Shown here piece by piece: positions 53,760 through 62,195 of a stretch of 64,000 nt of DNA. The notes under the pieces are model-generated. The model worked only from the letters and a program-made list of their open reading frames with translations. It did not search any database and had not been told where the DNA came from. The stretch lies in contig NQOF01000002.1 in NCBI GenBank assembly GCA_002270465.1, positions 806,001 through 870,000 on the forward strand, in the 5' to 3' direction. The stretch comes from Blautia hominis. Lineage in GTDB: Bacteria; Bacillota; Clostridia; Lachnospirales; Lachnospiraceae. The position numbers and the translations under genes are program-made. Position 1 is the first letter of the stretch; each line of letters begins with the position of its first letter.

Positions 53760-53903
53760 GTTACTGTACACAGGCCACTGTACCGGGAGGCGTTTTCATG
53801 CTGAAAGCATGAATATCCCGAGGCAGCCAGCGCGATATGGAGCAGAATGCTCCATATCTGTGCATCGCGAAGCGTGTTACTGGACACGGAGTGAACAATA
53901 ACA
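53760..53903 (+). repeat. Repeat element B (miniature element family 1)
   Basis: About 144 bp with ends GTTACTGTACAC and, inverted, GTTATTGTTCAC (10 of 12). A perfect 9 bp direct repeat TATAATTAC flanks it (53751-53759 and 53904-53912), strong evidence for insertion. The core matches element A; the central hairpin differs by a compensatory T-A to A-T swap (loop-closing arms AGCA/TGCT here, TGCA/TGCA in A). It lies in the 316 bp gap between lhr and the MerR gene. Confidence 0.85.
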
Positions 53904-53909
53904 TATAAT
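53881..53909 (+). promoter_or_regulatory. Hybrid promoter formed by element B
   Basis: TGGACA within the element (53881-53886), 17 bp, TATAAT in the duplicated target site (53904-53909). One mismatch from consensus, pointing at the MerR gene 37 bp away. No other promoter for MerR is visible. Activity is inferred. Confidence 0.55.
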
Positions 53910-53945
53910 TACCTGTGCAAAGAGAAAATGGCAAGGAGAACAGAT

Positions 53946-54761
53946 TTGAAAGAAGGATATTATTTGATCGGTGAAGTCAGTAAAATAACGGGAATATCAA
54001 AAGATACCCTGCATTTCTATAATAAGATCGGACTTCTGGTACCGGATTACATAGAGGAAAAGAACCAATACCGCTACTACTCCCGCTGGAATCTGTGGCA
54101 ATTGGATATTATAACCACATGCCGCAAGCTGAGTGTGCCTTTGGACAAGGTAAAACAGATACTGGATTTTCATGACAACAGCAAGATCACACAGCTTCTG
54201 CTGGATTACAGAAATGAAGCCCTCCGGCTGAGCAGATATTATCAGCAGGTGGCGGAGGATATCCTGTGGTATGACGAGGAAAATAAAAGGGTCTCAAAAG
54301 CGATCCACTCCGATGTGGTAAAAAAGAAATGGCTGAAGGGGGAGACTGTGATCGCCGGCATAATGGCTGGGGACGGTACCTCCTATCACGCCAATCTGCA
54401 GGCTGCCGCCAAGGATGAACTTCGGTTTGCGGACACCATACAGAGAAAGTACGGATATATACTGGATCTGGAGGAAATGAAAAAGGGAAACATCTATAAA
54501 TGCAGGGAATATCTGAAAATCGCGGACAGCAGCTATTCACACGTCAGCCCCGAAAATCTGCACGTCACACCAACAGGGGAGTATGCAGTCTGTATTGTCC
54601 GGATCATCCGGGAATCTGCGGATTTTGAACCGCTTTTTACCTGGATGGAAGAACACGGATATACAACAGATGCCGTGTATGCAGATGAACTGGGACTGCA
54701 GCTTTTTGACTACATAGATGATTATTACTGTGAAATAAAAGCTCATTTGATAAAAAAATAA
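53946..54761 (+). CDS. MerR-family regulator of the MATE pump
   Basis: 271 residues if it starts at TTG 53946, which has AAGGAGA six bases upstream; an in-frame ATG at 53928 would add six residues but lacks a good ribosome site. The HTH (YYLIGEVSKITGISKDTLHFYNKIGLLVPDY) and long dimer helix are followed by a C-terminal GyrI-like ligand-binding domain (about 125-270), as in BmrR-type multidrug sensors. The next gene, a MATE pump, has a 19 bp-spaced promoter that MerR proteins activate. Confidence 0.85.
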   Translation: MKEGYYLIGEVSKITGISKDTLHFYNKIGLLVPDYIEEKNQYRYYSRWNLWQLDIITTCRKLSVPLDKVKQILDFHDNSKITQLLLDYRNEALRLSRYYQQVAEDILWYDEENKRVSKAIHSDVVKKKWLKGETVIAGIMAGDGTSYHANLQAAAKDELRFADTIQRKYGYILDLEEMKKGNIYKCREYLKIADSSYSHVSPENLHVTPTGEYAVCIVRIIRESADFEPLFTWMEEHGYTTDAVYADELGLQLFDYIDDYYCEIKAHLIKK

Positions 54762-54769
54762 AATAGCAC

Positions 54770-54800
54770 TTGACTGTGTAGTTACTCCATCCTTTATTCT
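54770..54800 (+). promoter_or_regulatory. MerR-type promoter of the MATE gene
   Basis: TTGACT (54770-54775), a 19 bp spacer, and TATTCT (54795-54800). The spacer contains GTAGTTACTCC with short dyad symmetry. The over-long spacer is the hallmark of MerR-activated promoters. Confidence 0.65.
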
Positions 54801-54827
54801 TTTTTCGTTGAGAAAGGATGGTTAAAT

Positions 54828-56180
54828 ATGAAACAGACACCTATATGGAAATTACTGCTCAAATTATCGCCTCCGGTTATGCTTGCCCTGCTGATCCAGT
54901 CTGTGTATAACATAGTGGACAGTTATTTTGTGGCAAAATACTCGGCGGAGGGCCTGACTGCCCTGTCTATTATTTTCCCCGTTCAGCTTCTGATGACTGC
55001 CGTGGCAACCGGGACCGGAACCGGCATCAACATTCTGGTTTCACGCATGGATGGAGCTGACGCAGAAGGTTCCCAGAATGATATTATAAAAAGCGGATTC
55101 TTTCTGGGGATCGTGAATTTTGCGGTGTTTGCCGCAATTGGACTGCCGGTATTGCATGTCTACTGCCGCTTTTCCTCTGACCAGCCTATGGTCCAGGCAG
55201 GGGGAATGCAGTACGGTGCCATTATCTTTCTGTTTTCCCTGGGCATGTTTGTGGAGGCCAATTGTACAAAAATACTGCAGGCAAGGGGAAATATGGTCCT
55301 TCCCATGTGCGCACAGATCTTGGGCGCAATGCTCAATATTGTGCTGGATCCGCTTCTGATCTTCGGAAAGTTTGGCTTTCCTGTTATGGGGATCCGGGGA
55401 GCTGCCATTGCCACTGTGATCGGTCAATGGAGTGCCATGGCGGTGGTCCTGATCTCAGTGCTGCAGCATGGTCCCTTAAACGGCAGGATAAGAGCAAAAA
55501 GCTGTGTCCTGATCTATAAGACCGGGATGCCTGCCATTATCATGCAGTCCCTCTATACCCTGTATATGGTCGGCCTGAACCTGATCCTGAAGCAGTTTAC
55601 AGAGGATGCCGTCACTGTGCTTGGCCTCTACTATAAACTACAGACTTTCTTCTTTATCCCCCTAATGGGGCTTCAGCAGGTCATCCTGCCTGTCATGAGC
55701 TTTAACTATGGAGCCGGAGAACATCGGCGTGTGAAAGATACACTCAAATATTCCGTCGCAGCCTCTGTCATCGTGATGGTACTTGGCTGCGGAATTTTCA
55801 TGGCAGTGCCGGGCCAACTGCTTTCCATCTTTTCCGGAAAAAAAGAAATCCTGGAGATTGGCTGTACCGCGCTCCGCATAATTTCCCTTAGTTTTATTCC
55901 GGCAGCTTTTGTGATCATGCTGACTGTCTATTTCCAGGGGGTAAATATGGGAAAGGCAAGCATCCGTATTACTATACTGCGGCAGATCATACTTCTGGTG
56001 CCCTTGGCATGGATCTTTCATTTTAAAGGGCTCTCTTATGTATGGCTGACCTTTCCGGTAACAGAGCTGATCGCACTTGCGTTCTGCGTCCGCTTATATA
56101 CCGGAAAAAGACCGGAGGATATACGGAAAGAAAAAACAGCGGCGGGTACATATGACTGCAGTGCGGTCTCAGACCTCTGA
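54828..56180 (+). CDS. MATE-family multidrug efflux pump (second)
   Basis: 450 residues with about twelve helices and MATE motifs in both halves (SPPVMLALLIQSVYNIVDSYFVAKYSAEGL near the start; PLMGLQQVILPVMSFNYGAGEHRRVKD in the second half). GAGAAAGGATGG precedes the ATG. Under MerR control it should export a cationic drug, using Na+ or H+. Its end overlaps the convergent DUF2798 gene by 12 bp. Confidence 0.9.
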   Translation: MKQTPIWKLLLKLSPPVMLALLIQSVYNIVDSYFVAKYSAEGLTALSIIFPVQLLMTAVATGTGTGINILVSRMDGADAEGSQNDIIKSGFFLGIVNFAVFAAIGLPVLHVYCRFSSDQPMVQAGGMQYGAIIFLFSLGMFVEANCTKILQARGNMVLPMCAQILGAMLNIVLDPLLIFGKFGFPVMGIRGAAIATVIGQWSAMAVVLISVLQHGPLNGRIRAKSCVLIYKTGMPAIIMQSLYTLYMVGLNLILKQFTEDAVTVLGLYYKLQTFFFIPLMGLQQVILPVMSFNYGAGEHRRVKDTLKYSVAASVIVMVLGCGIFMAVPGQLLSIFSGKKEILEIGCTALRIISLSFIPAAFVIMLTVYFQGVNMGKASIRITILRQIILLVPLAWIFHFKGLSYVWLTFPVTELIALAFCVRLYTGKRPEDIRKEKTAAGTYDCSAVSDL

Positions 56181-56702
56181 CAGTTCTGTTGGGGATTGTG
56201 GCCGGTTTTTAAAGACTGCCCTAAACAGCAGTCTGGTAAGGGGACCTGCTGCAAACAGATTCCAAAGCAGGGCCATGGGAAAGTTTTTGATCAGAGTACC
56301 TGCCCATATGGCCGGAAGCTGGCTTACCGGTGCATGAGCCAGTATCAGATTGAAAAGTATGGCAGCAGTCAGGCTCATAGTGGGGCACATAATGAAAACA
56401 GTACAGCTGGATATTATCACAGTGATGAAAAACGGATTATCCTTCTCTGAACGGATGATCCGCGCTGCCAGTTTGTGCCCGATTCTGTTCCCCCATAAAT
56501 TAGAAAACAGGAATACAAATATCCACATATAAGACGCTTCTGCCAAGGCGTCCAGGAACACCTGGTTTGTCATGTTACTGAAGCCTCCCGCCATGGTGTT
56601 ATACCCCATTTTAACGGCAATGTTATAGACTTCCATCCCGTAGGCCATGGTCATGGACATGATGATCCCGAAAATAATTCCCTGAAACTTTGTTTTGGGC
56701 AT
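56169..56702 (-). CDS. DUF2798-type membrane protein
   Basis: 177 residues with about four helices arranged as two similar halves (MSMTMAYGMEVYNIAVKMG in half 1; FIMCPTMSLTAAILFNLILAHA in half 2), matching DUF2798. The function of the family is unknown. AGAGGAGGA precedes the ATG. It is preceded by its own promoter and an intrinsic terminator within the leader, so expression is probably conditional. Confidence 0.78.
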   Translation of the reverse strand: MPKTKFQGIIFGIIMSMTMAYGMEVYNIAVKMGYNTMAGGFSNMTNQVFLDALAEASYMWIFVFLFSNLWGNRIGHKLAARIIRSEKDNPFFITVIISSCTVFIMCPTMSLTAAILFNLILAHAPVSQLPAIWAGTLIKNFPMALLWNLFAAGPLTRLLFRAVFKNRPQSPTELSEV

Positions 56703-56730
56703 AATAATAAGTCCTCCTCTTTTTGATGAG

Positions 56731-56772
56731 AAAAAGGCGTAATCACAGAGGTTACCTCATAGACTACGCCTT
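56731..56772 (-). terminator. Terminator in the leader of the DUF2798 gene
   Basis: Minus strand: AAGGCGTA pairs with TACGCCTT around an inner GAGG/CCTC hairpin, followed by T5. It starts and ends inside the leader, 29 bp before the ATG, so it acts as an attenuator. Confidence 0.7.
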
Positions 56773-56855
56773 GGAGACTTATTTCTATTGATACCGCAAA
56801 CCATGCACCGGTTGGGAACATGAAGATCACAGCCATTTTCTTGTTGTCAGCCGTT

Positions 56856-56884
56856 ATTTTAGCAGAAATTTTCTCGTTTGTCAA
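56856..56884 (-). promoter_or_regulatory. Promoter of the DUF2798 leader
   Basis: Minus strand TTGACA (56884-56879), 17 bp, TAAAAT (56861-56856), right after the ABC permease stop. The resulting leader of about 147 nt contains the attenuator hairpin but no ORF that I trust. Confidence 0.75.
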
Positions 56885-56900
56885 AGGGAGAGAAGAAAAT

Positions 56901-59369
56901 TTATTCTGAGAACCGGATACGCTCAATCATACTCTGCTTTCTGAAATTCTTCATGATCAGATAGGTCAGAAGAATCTGGATGACAAGGATAACGGCCACC
57001 AGAATCACCGTCTGCATGACCGGATAATGGTATGCGACGATACCGAACATCCTGTGTTCTTTTGCATATAAAAAGGTAAGATAGCCGAGGATATTTCCAA
57101 TCCCCAGGGAGAACAAAAGCGTTCCCGCCGTGTAGAAGATACCCTCCATCTGGAGCATGCGCACCATCTGTTTTTCAGAGAGGCCGATGGCCTGCATGAT
57201 GCCCAGTTCTCTTCTTCTCACATAGATACTGTTGACCATGGTGTTGATCAGGTTCATAATACCCACACCACTCAGAACGATCATGAATACATAGCAGAGC
57301 TGGGAGGTAAAACTGGTATTTTTCTCATTGTACGCTACTTCATCCTCATAGCTTTTCAGGTTAAGCAGCCCTGATTCTTTTATGAGTGCCTGGAGCTGTG
57401 TTTCAGCATTTTTCAGTTCCCTGCCGCTTGCAGCTATGGACCAGTAATAATCCATATCAAGTCCGGCCAGTTCTTTGATCACGGAATCAGGCAGGGCAAG
57501 AAAAGCAAAATGGTTCAGTCCATACGGCATATCAGCAATAGCCGCGATCTCAAATGTTTTTTCAACCGGATCATTTCCGGAAGTGATGGAAATGCGGACC
57601 GTATCTCCTATTTCGGTGCCTGGCATATAACTCTGCATATTTTTGTCTATGAGGATTTTATCCCCCTGCTGCAGCTCCTCATAAGTACAGGAACCCTCCA
57701 CGATGGATTTTTCCATTCTGTCTGCATATTCCTCGGGTATTCCGATTATGCCTGTCTTCCATATGTCATCTCCATCCATATGATCCGGGAGCTCCACATC
57801 TAAACGACTGGATTTAGTGATCTTCTCTACACCCGGTATGGCAAGCACCTGCTTTTCAAAATCCGGGTTCAGAGGATTATTCTGGCAGATGGCGGACCAT
57901 TCCAGTTCCGGATGCATCTTATCTCCAGAAGTGCTGTCTACCGATAAAATAAAGTCATCAAAAATGGAATCTCTTGCAATCTCTTTTGGTTCTAAACAGG
58001 ACAGGATAGTGGAAATTACCATAAAAAGGATTCCTATCAGACTCAGGGTCACGATGGTCATGATCGTGCGCTTTTTGTTTCTTGAAAGATTGGCTCCTGT
58101 CAGATGGATCAGGTTCATTTCCAGGTGGCCTTTACGAACTTTTTTCTTTGTTTTTATACTTCCGTCATACCGCATGGCTTCCACTGGGGAGATCTTGGAC
58201 GCGATCTGCATGGGGCGAAGCAGGGCAAGCGCTACGGTGAGTAACGTGACAACTACAGCCATAACATACATCCATGGTTTTAACAGGACAATCTCATGAT
58301 TGTTGACCAGTTCTTTAATTACCGCAGCCATGGCGTCATCGGGACTGAACGCAGTAGTCAGATACCGGTATCCCACGGTGGAAAAAATGCTTCCTGCAAT
58401 TAATCCGGCCGGTACCGCGATACAGGCCGTCAGCATTCCTTCCCGAAAGACGATCTGCCGTATCTGTTTTTTGGTGGCACCCAATGCCTTTATTTTGCCA
58501 AATTCCTGCACTTTATATATCATGGAAATATAGTAAAGGCTGTAAATGGTCATGATGCCTGCCAAGATGACAATAAGAAGGATTCCTGCGATTCCTGTAT
58601 ACAGGGAAGGGTCTTTATAGTTGGCAGCAAGGTAGAGGGAATTATCAACTACATCTGCTTCGGAAATACCCAGCTCTTTTGCTAAATCACCGTATATTTC
58701 TTTGATATCCGTGGTGTTCATGGAATCTTCGGCTGCGATCCGAAGCATCACCCTGTATTTGCGCACATCCCCAGGCTGTTCCTGCTCCATAAAATCTTTG
58801 GAGACCATGGCGGAATACATATTGGAGTCATCGTTCTCTTTTGGTGAGGGGAGCAGTCCGGTGATAACAAAACTTTGTTTCTTCTCAAATCCGATGCCAT
58901 CCCCTTCCATTGGCTGATAGGGCAGTTCTATAGTGTCCCCGATATCTGCTGTGATCCCTAATATCTTTAAAAGCGCGTCGGATACGACGATCTCATTTCC
59001 GTTTTCGGGAAAGGAACCTTTCTCCAGCTTTATTTTGCCTAACTTCCGGGCTGTCTCATCCATGTAGACCATGACAGCGGTGCCATCCGGTACCGGTATC
59101 TGCGCCGGGTCCTGGCGGAGGCCCATGGTTTCCACTTCTGCTCTGTGGGAAAGTTCCTCCGCGGTATTGATATCCACATTTCGGTACATCACATGAAATG
59201 TGGGGTAAATTTTGTTGGCAGCTGCCATCTCCAAATCTACAGTGCCAAGCCCAAGTGCCGGAACCACAAAGATAAGGATCGTGGTCAGGAAGATGGCAAT
59301 GCCTGCCATGATATTCTTTCCTTTGTTCTGTTTGAAGTTGGAGAGTGCCGTTTGGTTTATTGTGTTCAT
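56901..59369 (-). CDS. MacB-like FtsX-type ABC permease
   Basis: 822 residues in the duplicated FtsX layout: a signal-anchor helix near 22-42, an extracytoplasmic domain (about 45-255), three helices, a cytoplasmic linker, a second anchor (about 435-460), another extracytoplasmic domain to about 690 and three final helices. Such permeases work as mechanotransmission exporters or lipoprotein/peptide handlers. It overlaps the ATPase gene by 4 bp (ATGA). The upstream two-component genes suggest peptide or envelope-stress induction. Confidence 0.86.
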   Translation of the reverse strand: MNTINQTALSNFKQNKGKNIMAGIAIFLTTILIFVVPALGLGTVDLEMAAANKIYPTFHVMYRNVDINTAEELSHRAEVETMGLRQDPAQIPVPDGTAVMVYMDETARKLGKIKLEKGSFPENGNEIVVSDALLKILGITADIGDTIELPYQPMEGDGIGFEKKQSFVITGLLPSPKENDDSNMYSAMVSKDFMEQEQPGDVRKYRVMLRIAAEDSMNTTDIKEIYGDLAKELGISEADVVDNSLYLAANYKDPSLYTGIAGILLIVILAGIMTIYSLYYISMIYKVQEFGKIKALGATKKQIRQIVFREGMLTACIAVPAGLIAGSIFSTVGYRYLTTAFSPDDAMAAVIKELVNNHEIVLLKPWMYVMAVVVTLLTVALALLRPMQIASKISPVEAMRYDGSIKTKKKVRKGHLEMNLIHLTGANLSRNKKRTIMTIVTLSLIGILFMVISTILSCLEPKEIARDSIFDDFILSVDSTSGDKMHPELEWSAICQNNPLNPDFEKQVLAIPGVEKITKSSRLDVELPDHMDGDDIWKTGIIGIPEEYADRMEKSIVEGSCTYEELQQGDKILIDKNMQSYMPGTEIGDTVRISITSGNDPVEKTFEIAAIADMPYGLNHFAFLALPDSVIKELAGLDMDYYWSIAASGRELKNAETQLQALIKESGLLNLKSYEDEVAYNEKNTSFTSQLCYVFMIVLSGVGIMNLINTMVNSIYVRRRELGIMQAIGLSEKQMVRMLQMEGIFYTAGTLLFSLGIGNILGYLTFLYAKEHRMFGIVAYHYPVMQTVILVAVILVIQILLTYLIMKNFRKQSMIERIRFSE

Positions 59370-60040
59370 TGGCTCACCACCTTACCGTCCTCAATGACAA
59401 GGACCCTGTCAGCCATCTGCGCGATGGTCTCGTCATGGGTGATCATCACCAATGTCTGCCCGTATTCGTTTACACAGGACTTTAAAAGAGAGATGACTTC
59501 CAGTTCCGTCCTGGAATCCAGGTTTCCGGTTGGCTCATCTGCCAGAATGATGGCTGGTTTGGCAGCAAGGGCACGGGCAATGGCAGCTCTCTGCTGCTGC
59601 CCTCCCGAGAGGGTATTGGGCAGGGATTTCAGTTTGTCCGCGATGCCGATACGCTCGGTAAGGTCTTTTACAAATGTATGGTCCACTTTCTTTTTGTCTA
59701 AGCCCATGGGGAGCACTATATTTTCCCAGACATTCAGAGAGGGGATCAGATTATAGTTCTGGAAAATAAATCCGATTTTTCTTCTCCGGAATACAGCCAG
59801 CTCCTCGTCTTTTAAATCAAATACGCTCTTTCCTTCTATCAGGACTTTGCCGCTGTCCGGGCGGTCCAGTGCACCCAGCATATGCAGCAGTGTACTTTTT
59901 CCGGAACCGGAACGGCCTACAATGGCGGTAAATTCCCCCCGTTGTATGGTCATGGTAGTGTGGTCTATGGCTTTCACCAGATTATCCCCGCTGCCGTAAT
60001 ATTTGCATAAGTCTTTTGTTTCCAATAGCATTGATTTCAT
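59366..60040 (-). CDS. MacB/LolD-type ABC ATPase
   Basis: 224 residues: Walker A GRSGSGKST, Q-loop FQNYNLIPS, signature LSGGQQQRAAIARAL, Walker B IILADEPTGNLD. All key motifs are canonical. ATG 60040 with GGAGA seven bases upstream is used; a second ATG at 60031 is possible. Element D2 sits 29 bp upstream in the leader. It pairs with the FtsX-type permease. Confidence 0.9.
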   Translation of the reverse strand: MKSMLLETKDLCKYYGSGDNLVKAIDHTTMTIQRGEFTAIVGRSGSGKSTLLHMLGALDRPDSGKVLIEGKSVFDLKDEELAVFRRRKIGFIFQNYNLIPSLNVWENIVLPMGLDKKKVDHTFVKDLTERIGIADKLKSLPNTLSGGQQQRAAIARALAAKPAIILADEPTGNLDSRTELEVISLLKSCVNEYGQTLVMITHDETIAQMADRVLVIEDGKVVSQ

Positions 60041-60069
60041 AGGGGTTCTCCTTATTTTGTGCTTTATTT

Positions 60070-60118
60070 GTAACTACATGGATTTTTGCCTGTAACTGTG
60101 AAGGTACTGAACAGTTAC
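60070..60118 (-). repeat. Repeat element D2 (49 bp derivative of D1)
   Basis: 49 bp bounded by GTAACT and AGTTAC. A perfect 8 bp direct repeat CTTTATTT flanks it (60062-60069 and 60119-60126), evidence of insertion. On the minus strand, 42 bp match the start of D1 at 41 positions, so D2 is a D1-type element with its interior deleted. It lies in the 5' leader of the ABC ATPase gene, in the 251 bp gap. Confidence 0.8.
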
Positions 60119-60144
60119 CTTTATTTTATCTTTATTTTACACGG

Positions 60145-60193
60145 GCATTCTTACAAAAGCATTTCAGACAGGATAACAGATTTGTAAGAATGC
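60145..60193. promoter_or_regulatory. Long inverted repeat upstream of the ABC operon
   Basis: A perfect 13 bp inverted repeat GCATTCTTACAAA (60145-60157) and its complement (60181-60193), with a 23 bp spacer. No T-run. Position and spacing suit an operator for the nearby OmpR-type regulator. A TAAAAT -10 lies just downstream on the minus strand. Confidence 0.6.
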
Positions 60194-60215
60194 ACTCCAC
60201 AGCCGGGAAAAATCT

Positions 60216-60269
60216 ATGCAGAAATATAAAAAAGCTGCCTGTATGAGCAGCCTTTTTGTATTTCTGCAT
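60216..60269 (-). terminator. Terminator after the kinase gene
   Basis: An 11 bp perfect outer stem (ATGCAGAAATA with TATTTCTGCAT) encloses a GCTGC/GCAGC stem with A and T runs. On the minus strand the inner hairpin ends in T6. It separates the RR-HK transcript from the ABC genes. Confidence 0.8.
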
Positions 60270-60291
60270 GACAGGCAGTTTGCGGTGAAAT

Positions 60292-61446
60292 TCAGCAGGT
60301 CTTGTACTGGGTTTTCGGGAAGGTGATCTGGAATATACTCCCCTTTTTTCCTTTCTTTACGCAGATACTTCCGCCTTGTTCCTCCAGTATTTTCCGAGTG
60401 AGATAAAGCCCTACGCCTGAGCCGTCAACTTCCTGGACAAAAGACGTCCTGCCGCGGTAGAACCGTTTGAATATCTGCCCTCTCTCCTCTCTCGGAATCC
60501 CAATCCCTTCATCTTCTATCTCAATGAGGAAATAGCTGACCATGGGGTCCACACGGATCTCTATGGCACTGTCCGGTGCCGAATATTTTACAGCGTTGTC
60601 AAGAACATTTACTAGTGCCTCCTGGGTCCAGCGGGGGTCCTGAATGATCTCCTCATCCCGGAATTCATTGACAGATAAGGTTATATGCTTCTGGTAAGCT
60701 TTCATATATACACTGCTGACAGCACCCTGGATCGTCTTTTTTAAGCTGGCTTTTACAGGCTCCAGACGGATCATATTGGTCTCCAGGCGGGAGAGCTGAA
60801 CCAGGGATTTTGTGAGATTTTCTAATTTCGTCACTTCATTTTTCCCTTGCATGAGGAAGGATTGCTGCTCTTCTTTTGTAAAGCTGCTGGTGTCCGCAAT
60901 CTCATAGCACATTTTCAGAGAGGCAAGGGGCGTCTTTAACTGATGGGAAATATCTGTGACCAGTGTTTTTGTCTCTGCAGCCTCACGCTCTATCTGGGAC
61001 CGCAGCAGATTGTTCTCCTCTTTCAATTGGGTGGTCTTATCTTTCAGCTCAAAGATTTTGAGTTCTGCCCGGCTCTGGAGCTTATTCTGGTATAAAATCA
61101 GAAAAGCAAGCAGAAGGGCAAAAAAGACGGCAGTCAGCAACGGTACCGGCAAAAATGAAATGATGGAAGAGGGAAAGGCTGTAAATCTGCCGCTGTAACC
61201 GTGTCTGGCTTCCGCTTCTCTGCCTGCAGCAAGAGCCTTTTGGGGGTCAATCTCTGTTTTACCTTCTACGATGCTGGTATATTCGCCTGTTGTGTCAGGG
61301 GCCGCAAGGATAAGTCTGCCTAAAAGCTCCTGTTTTTCTGTATATACGGTATCTATCCAGCGAAATGCAGTGTGCAGAGTTCCCAAAAGGATAACTGCCA
61401 GTAATCCCAGAAAGATGATCATTCTTTTGTTACGTCCTTTGTCCAT
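60292..61446 (-). CDS. Sensor histidine kinase
   Basis: 384 residues. Helix 1 (about 9-27), an extracytoplasmic loop of about 60 residues, helix 2 (about 92-115), then a coiled segment and H-box DISHQLKTPLAS (His near 170). N-box VLDNAVKYS and G-boxes DEGIGI and GSGVGLYLTRKI complete the ATPase domain. It overlaps the regulator gene by 28 bp. With the regulator it probably controls the MacB-like ABC genes downstream. Confidence 0.88.
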   Translation of the reverse strand: MDKGRNKRMIIFLGLLAVILLGTLHTAFRWIDTVYTEKQELLGRLILAAPDTTGEYTSIVEGKTEIDPQKALAAGREAEARHGYSGRFTAFPSSIISFLPVPLLTAVFFALLLAFLILYQNKLQSRAELKIFELKDKTTQLKEENNLLRSQIEREAAETKTLVTDISHQLKTPLASLKMCYEIADTSSFTKEEQQSFLMQGKNEVTKLENLTKSLVQLSRLETNMIRLEPVKASLKKTIQGAVSSVYMKAYQKHITLSVNEFRDEEIIQDPRWTQEALVNVLDNAVKYSAPDSAIEIRVDPMVSYFLIEIEDEGIGIPREERGQIFKRFYRGRTSFVQEVDGSGVGLYLTRKILEEQGGSICVKKGKKGSIFQITFPKTQYKTC

Positions 61447-62096
61447 ATGTATCCCATTCCTCTCACATTTTGTATAGCGTCACATTCCAGCCTGGACTTG
61501 AGACGGCTGATATTGACGGGTATGGTGTTGTCGTCCACAAACTGGCCGTCTATATCCCACACAGCTTCCGCAATCTGTTCTTTAGAAAAGATCTGCTGGG
61601 GATTTTCCAGGAAAAAGATCAGCAGCTGCAGTTCTTTTTTACTGAGGGACAAAAGTTCCCCGCTTTTCCAGACTTTCATTTCCTGCAGGGATACACGGAT
61701 ATTACCACAGATAAAGGCAGAGGTTTTGGCAGTCTCAACTCTTTTCATAAACGCATGGACCTTGGAAACCAGGACCATCAGACTAAACGGTTTTGTAATG
61801 TAATCGTCAGCACCTATATCATAGCCGGTGACAATATCAATCTCCTGGTCCAGGGCAGTCAGGAAAAGGATATAGACCTTGCTCCTCTCTCTTACTTTGC
61901 GGCAGAAATCCAGGCCGCTGCCCTCCTTTAAGTTGATATCACTGATGATCAGGTGGATTTCATTATTTTCAAAAAGTTCTTCCGCTTTGGAGGCACCGAA
62001 GGCAGAAAGTACATGATACCCCTCCTTTTCCAGGCGCATGGATATTCCCCGGTTCAGATTTTCATCGTCCTCCAGAAGCAATATGGTCTTTTTCAA
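61419..62096 (-). CDS. OmpR-family response regulator
   Basis: 225 residues from a TTG start at 62096 with GAGGAGA about seven bases upstream. The receiver has EDD near 9-11, the phosphorylation aspartate in LIISDINLKEGSG, and K in YITKPFSLM. A winged-helix effector ends with GMGYIW. It probably binds the long inverted repeat at 60145-60193. Element C lies 100 bp upstream of its start. Confidence 0.88.
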   Translation of the reverse strand: MKKTILLLEDDENLNRGISMRLEKEGYHVLSAFGASKAEELFENNEIHLIISDINLKEGSGLDFCRKVRERSKVYILFLTALDQEIDIVTGYDIGADDYITKPFSLMVLVSKVHAFMKRVETAKTSAFICGNIRVSLQEMKVWKSGELLSLSKKELQLLIFFLENPQQIFSKEQIAEAVWDIDGQFVDDNTIPVNISRLKSRLECDAIQNVRGMGYIWTKDVTKE

Positions 62097-62195
62097 CAGT
62101 ATTCTCCTCTTTTCTTTTGATAGTCTGATTATAGTGTAATTCCCGTAAATTTGTCAATCGGCATTCCCTCTTTACGGCAGCAGCGTATCCAGATG

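Noticed and set aside
56651-56926. 91-codon minus-strand frame over the DUF2798 leader
   Set aside because: It spans the promoter and attenuator and runs into the DUF2798 gene in another frame; better explained as leader RNA.
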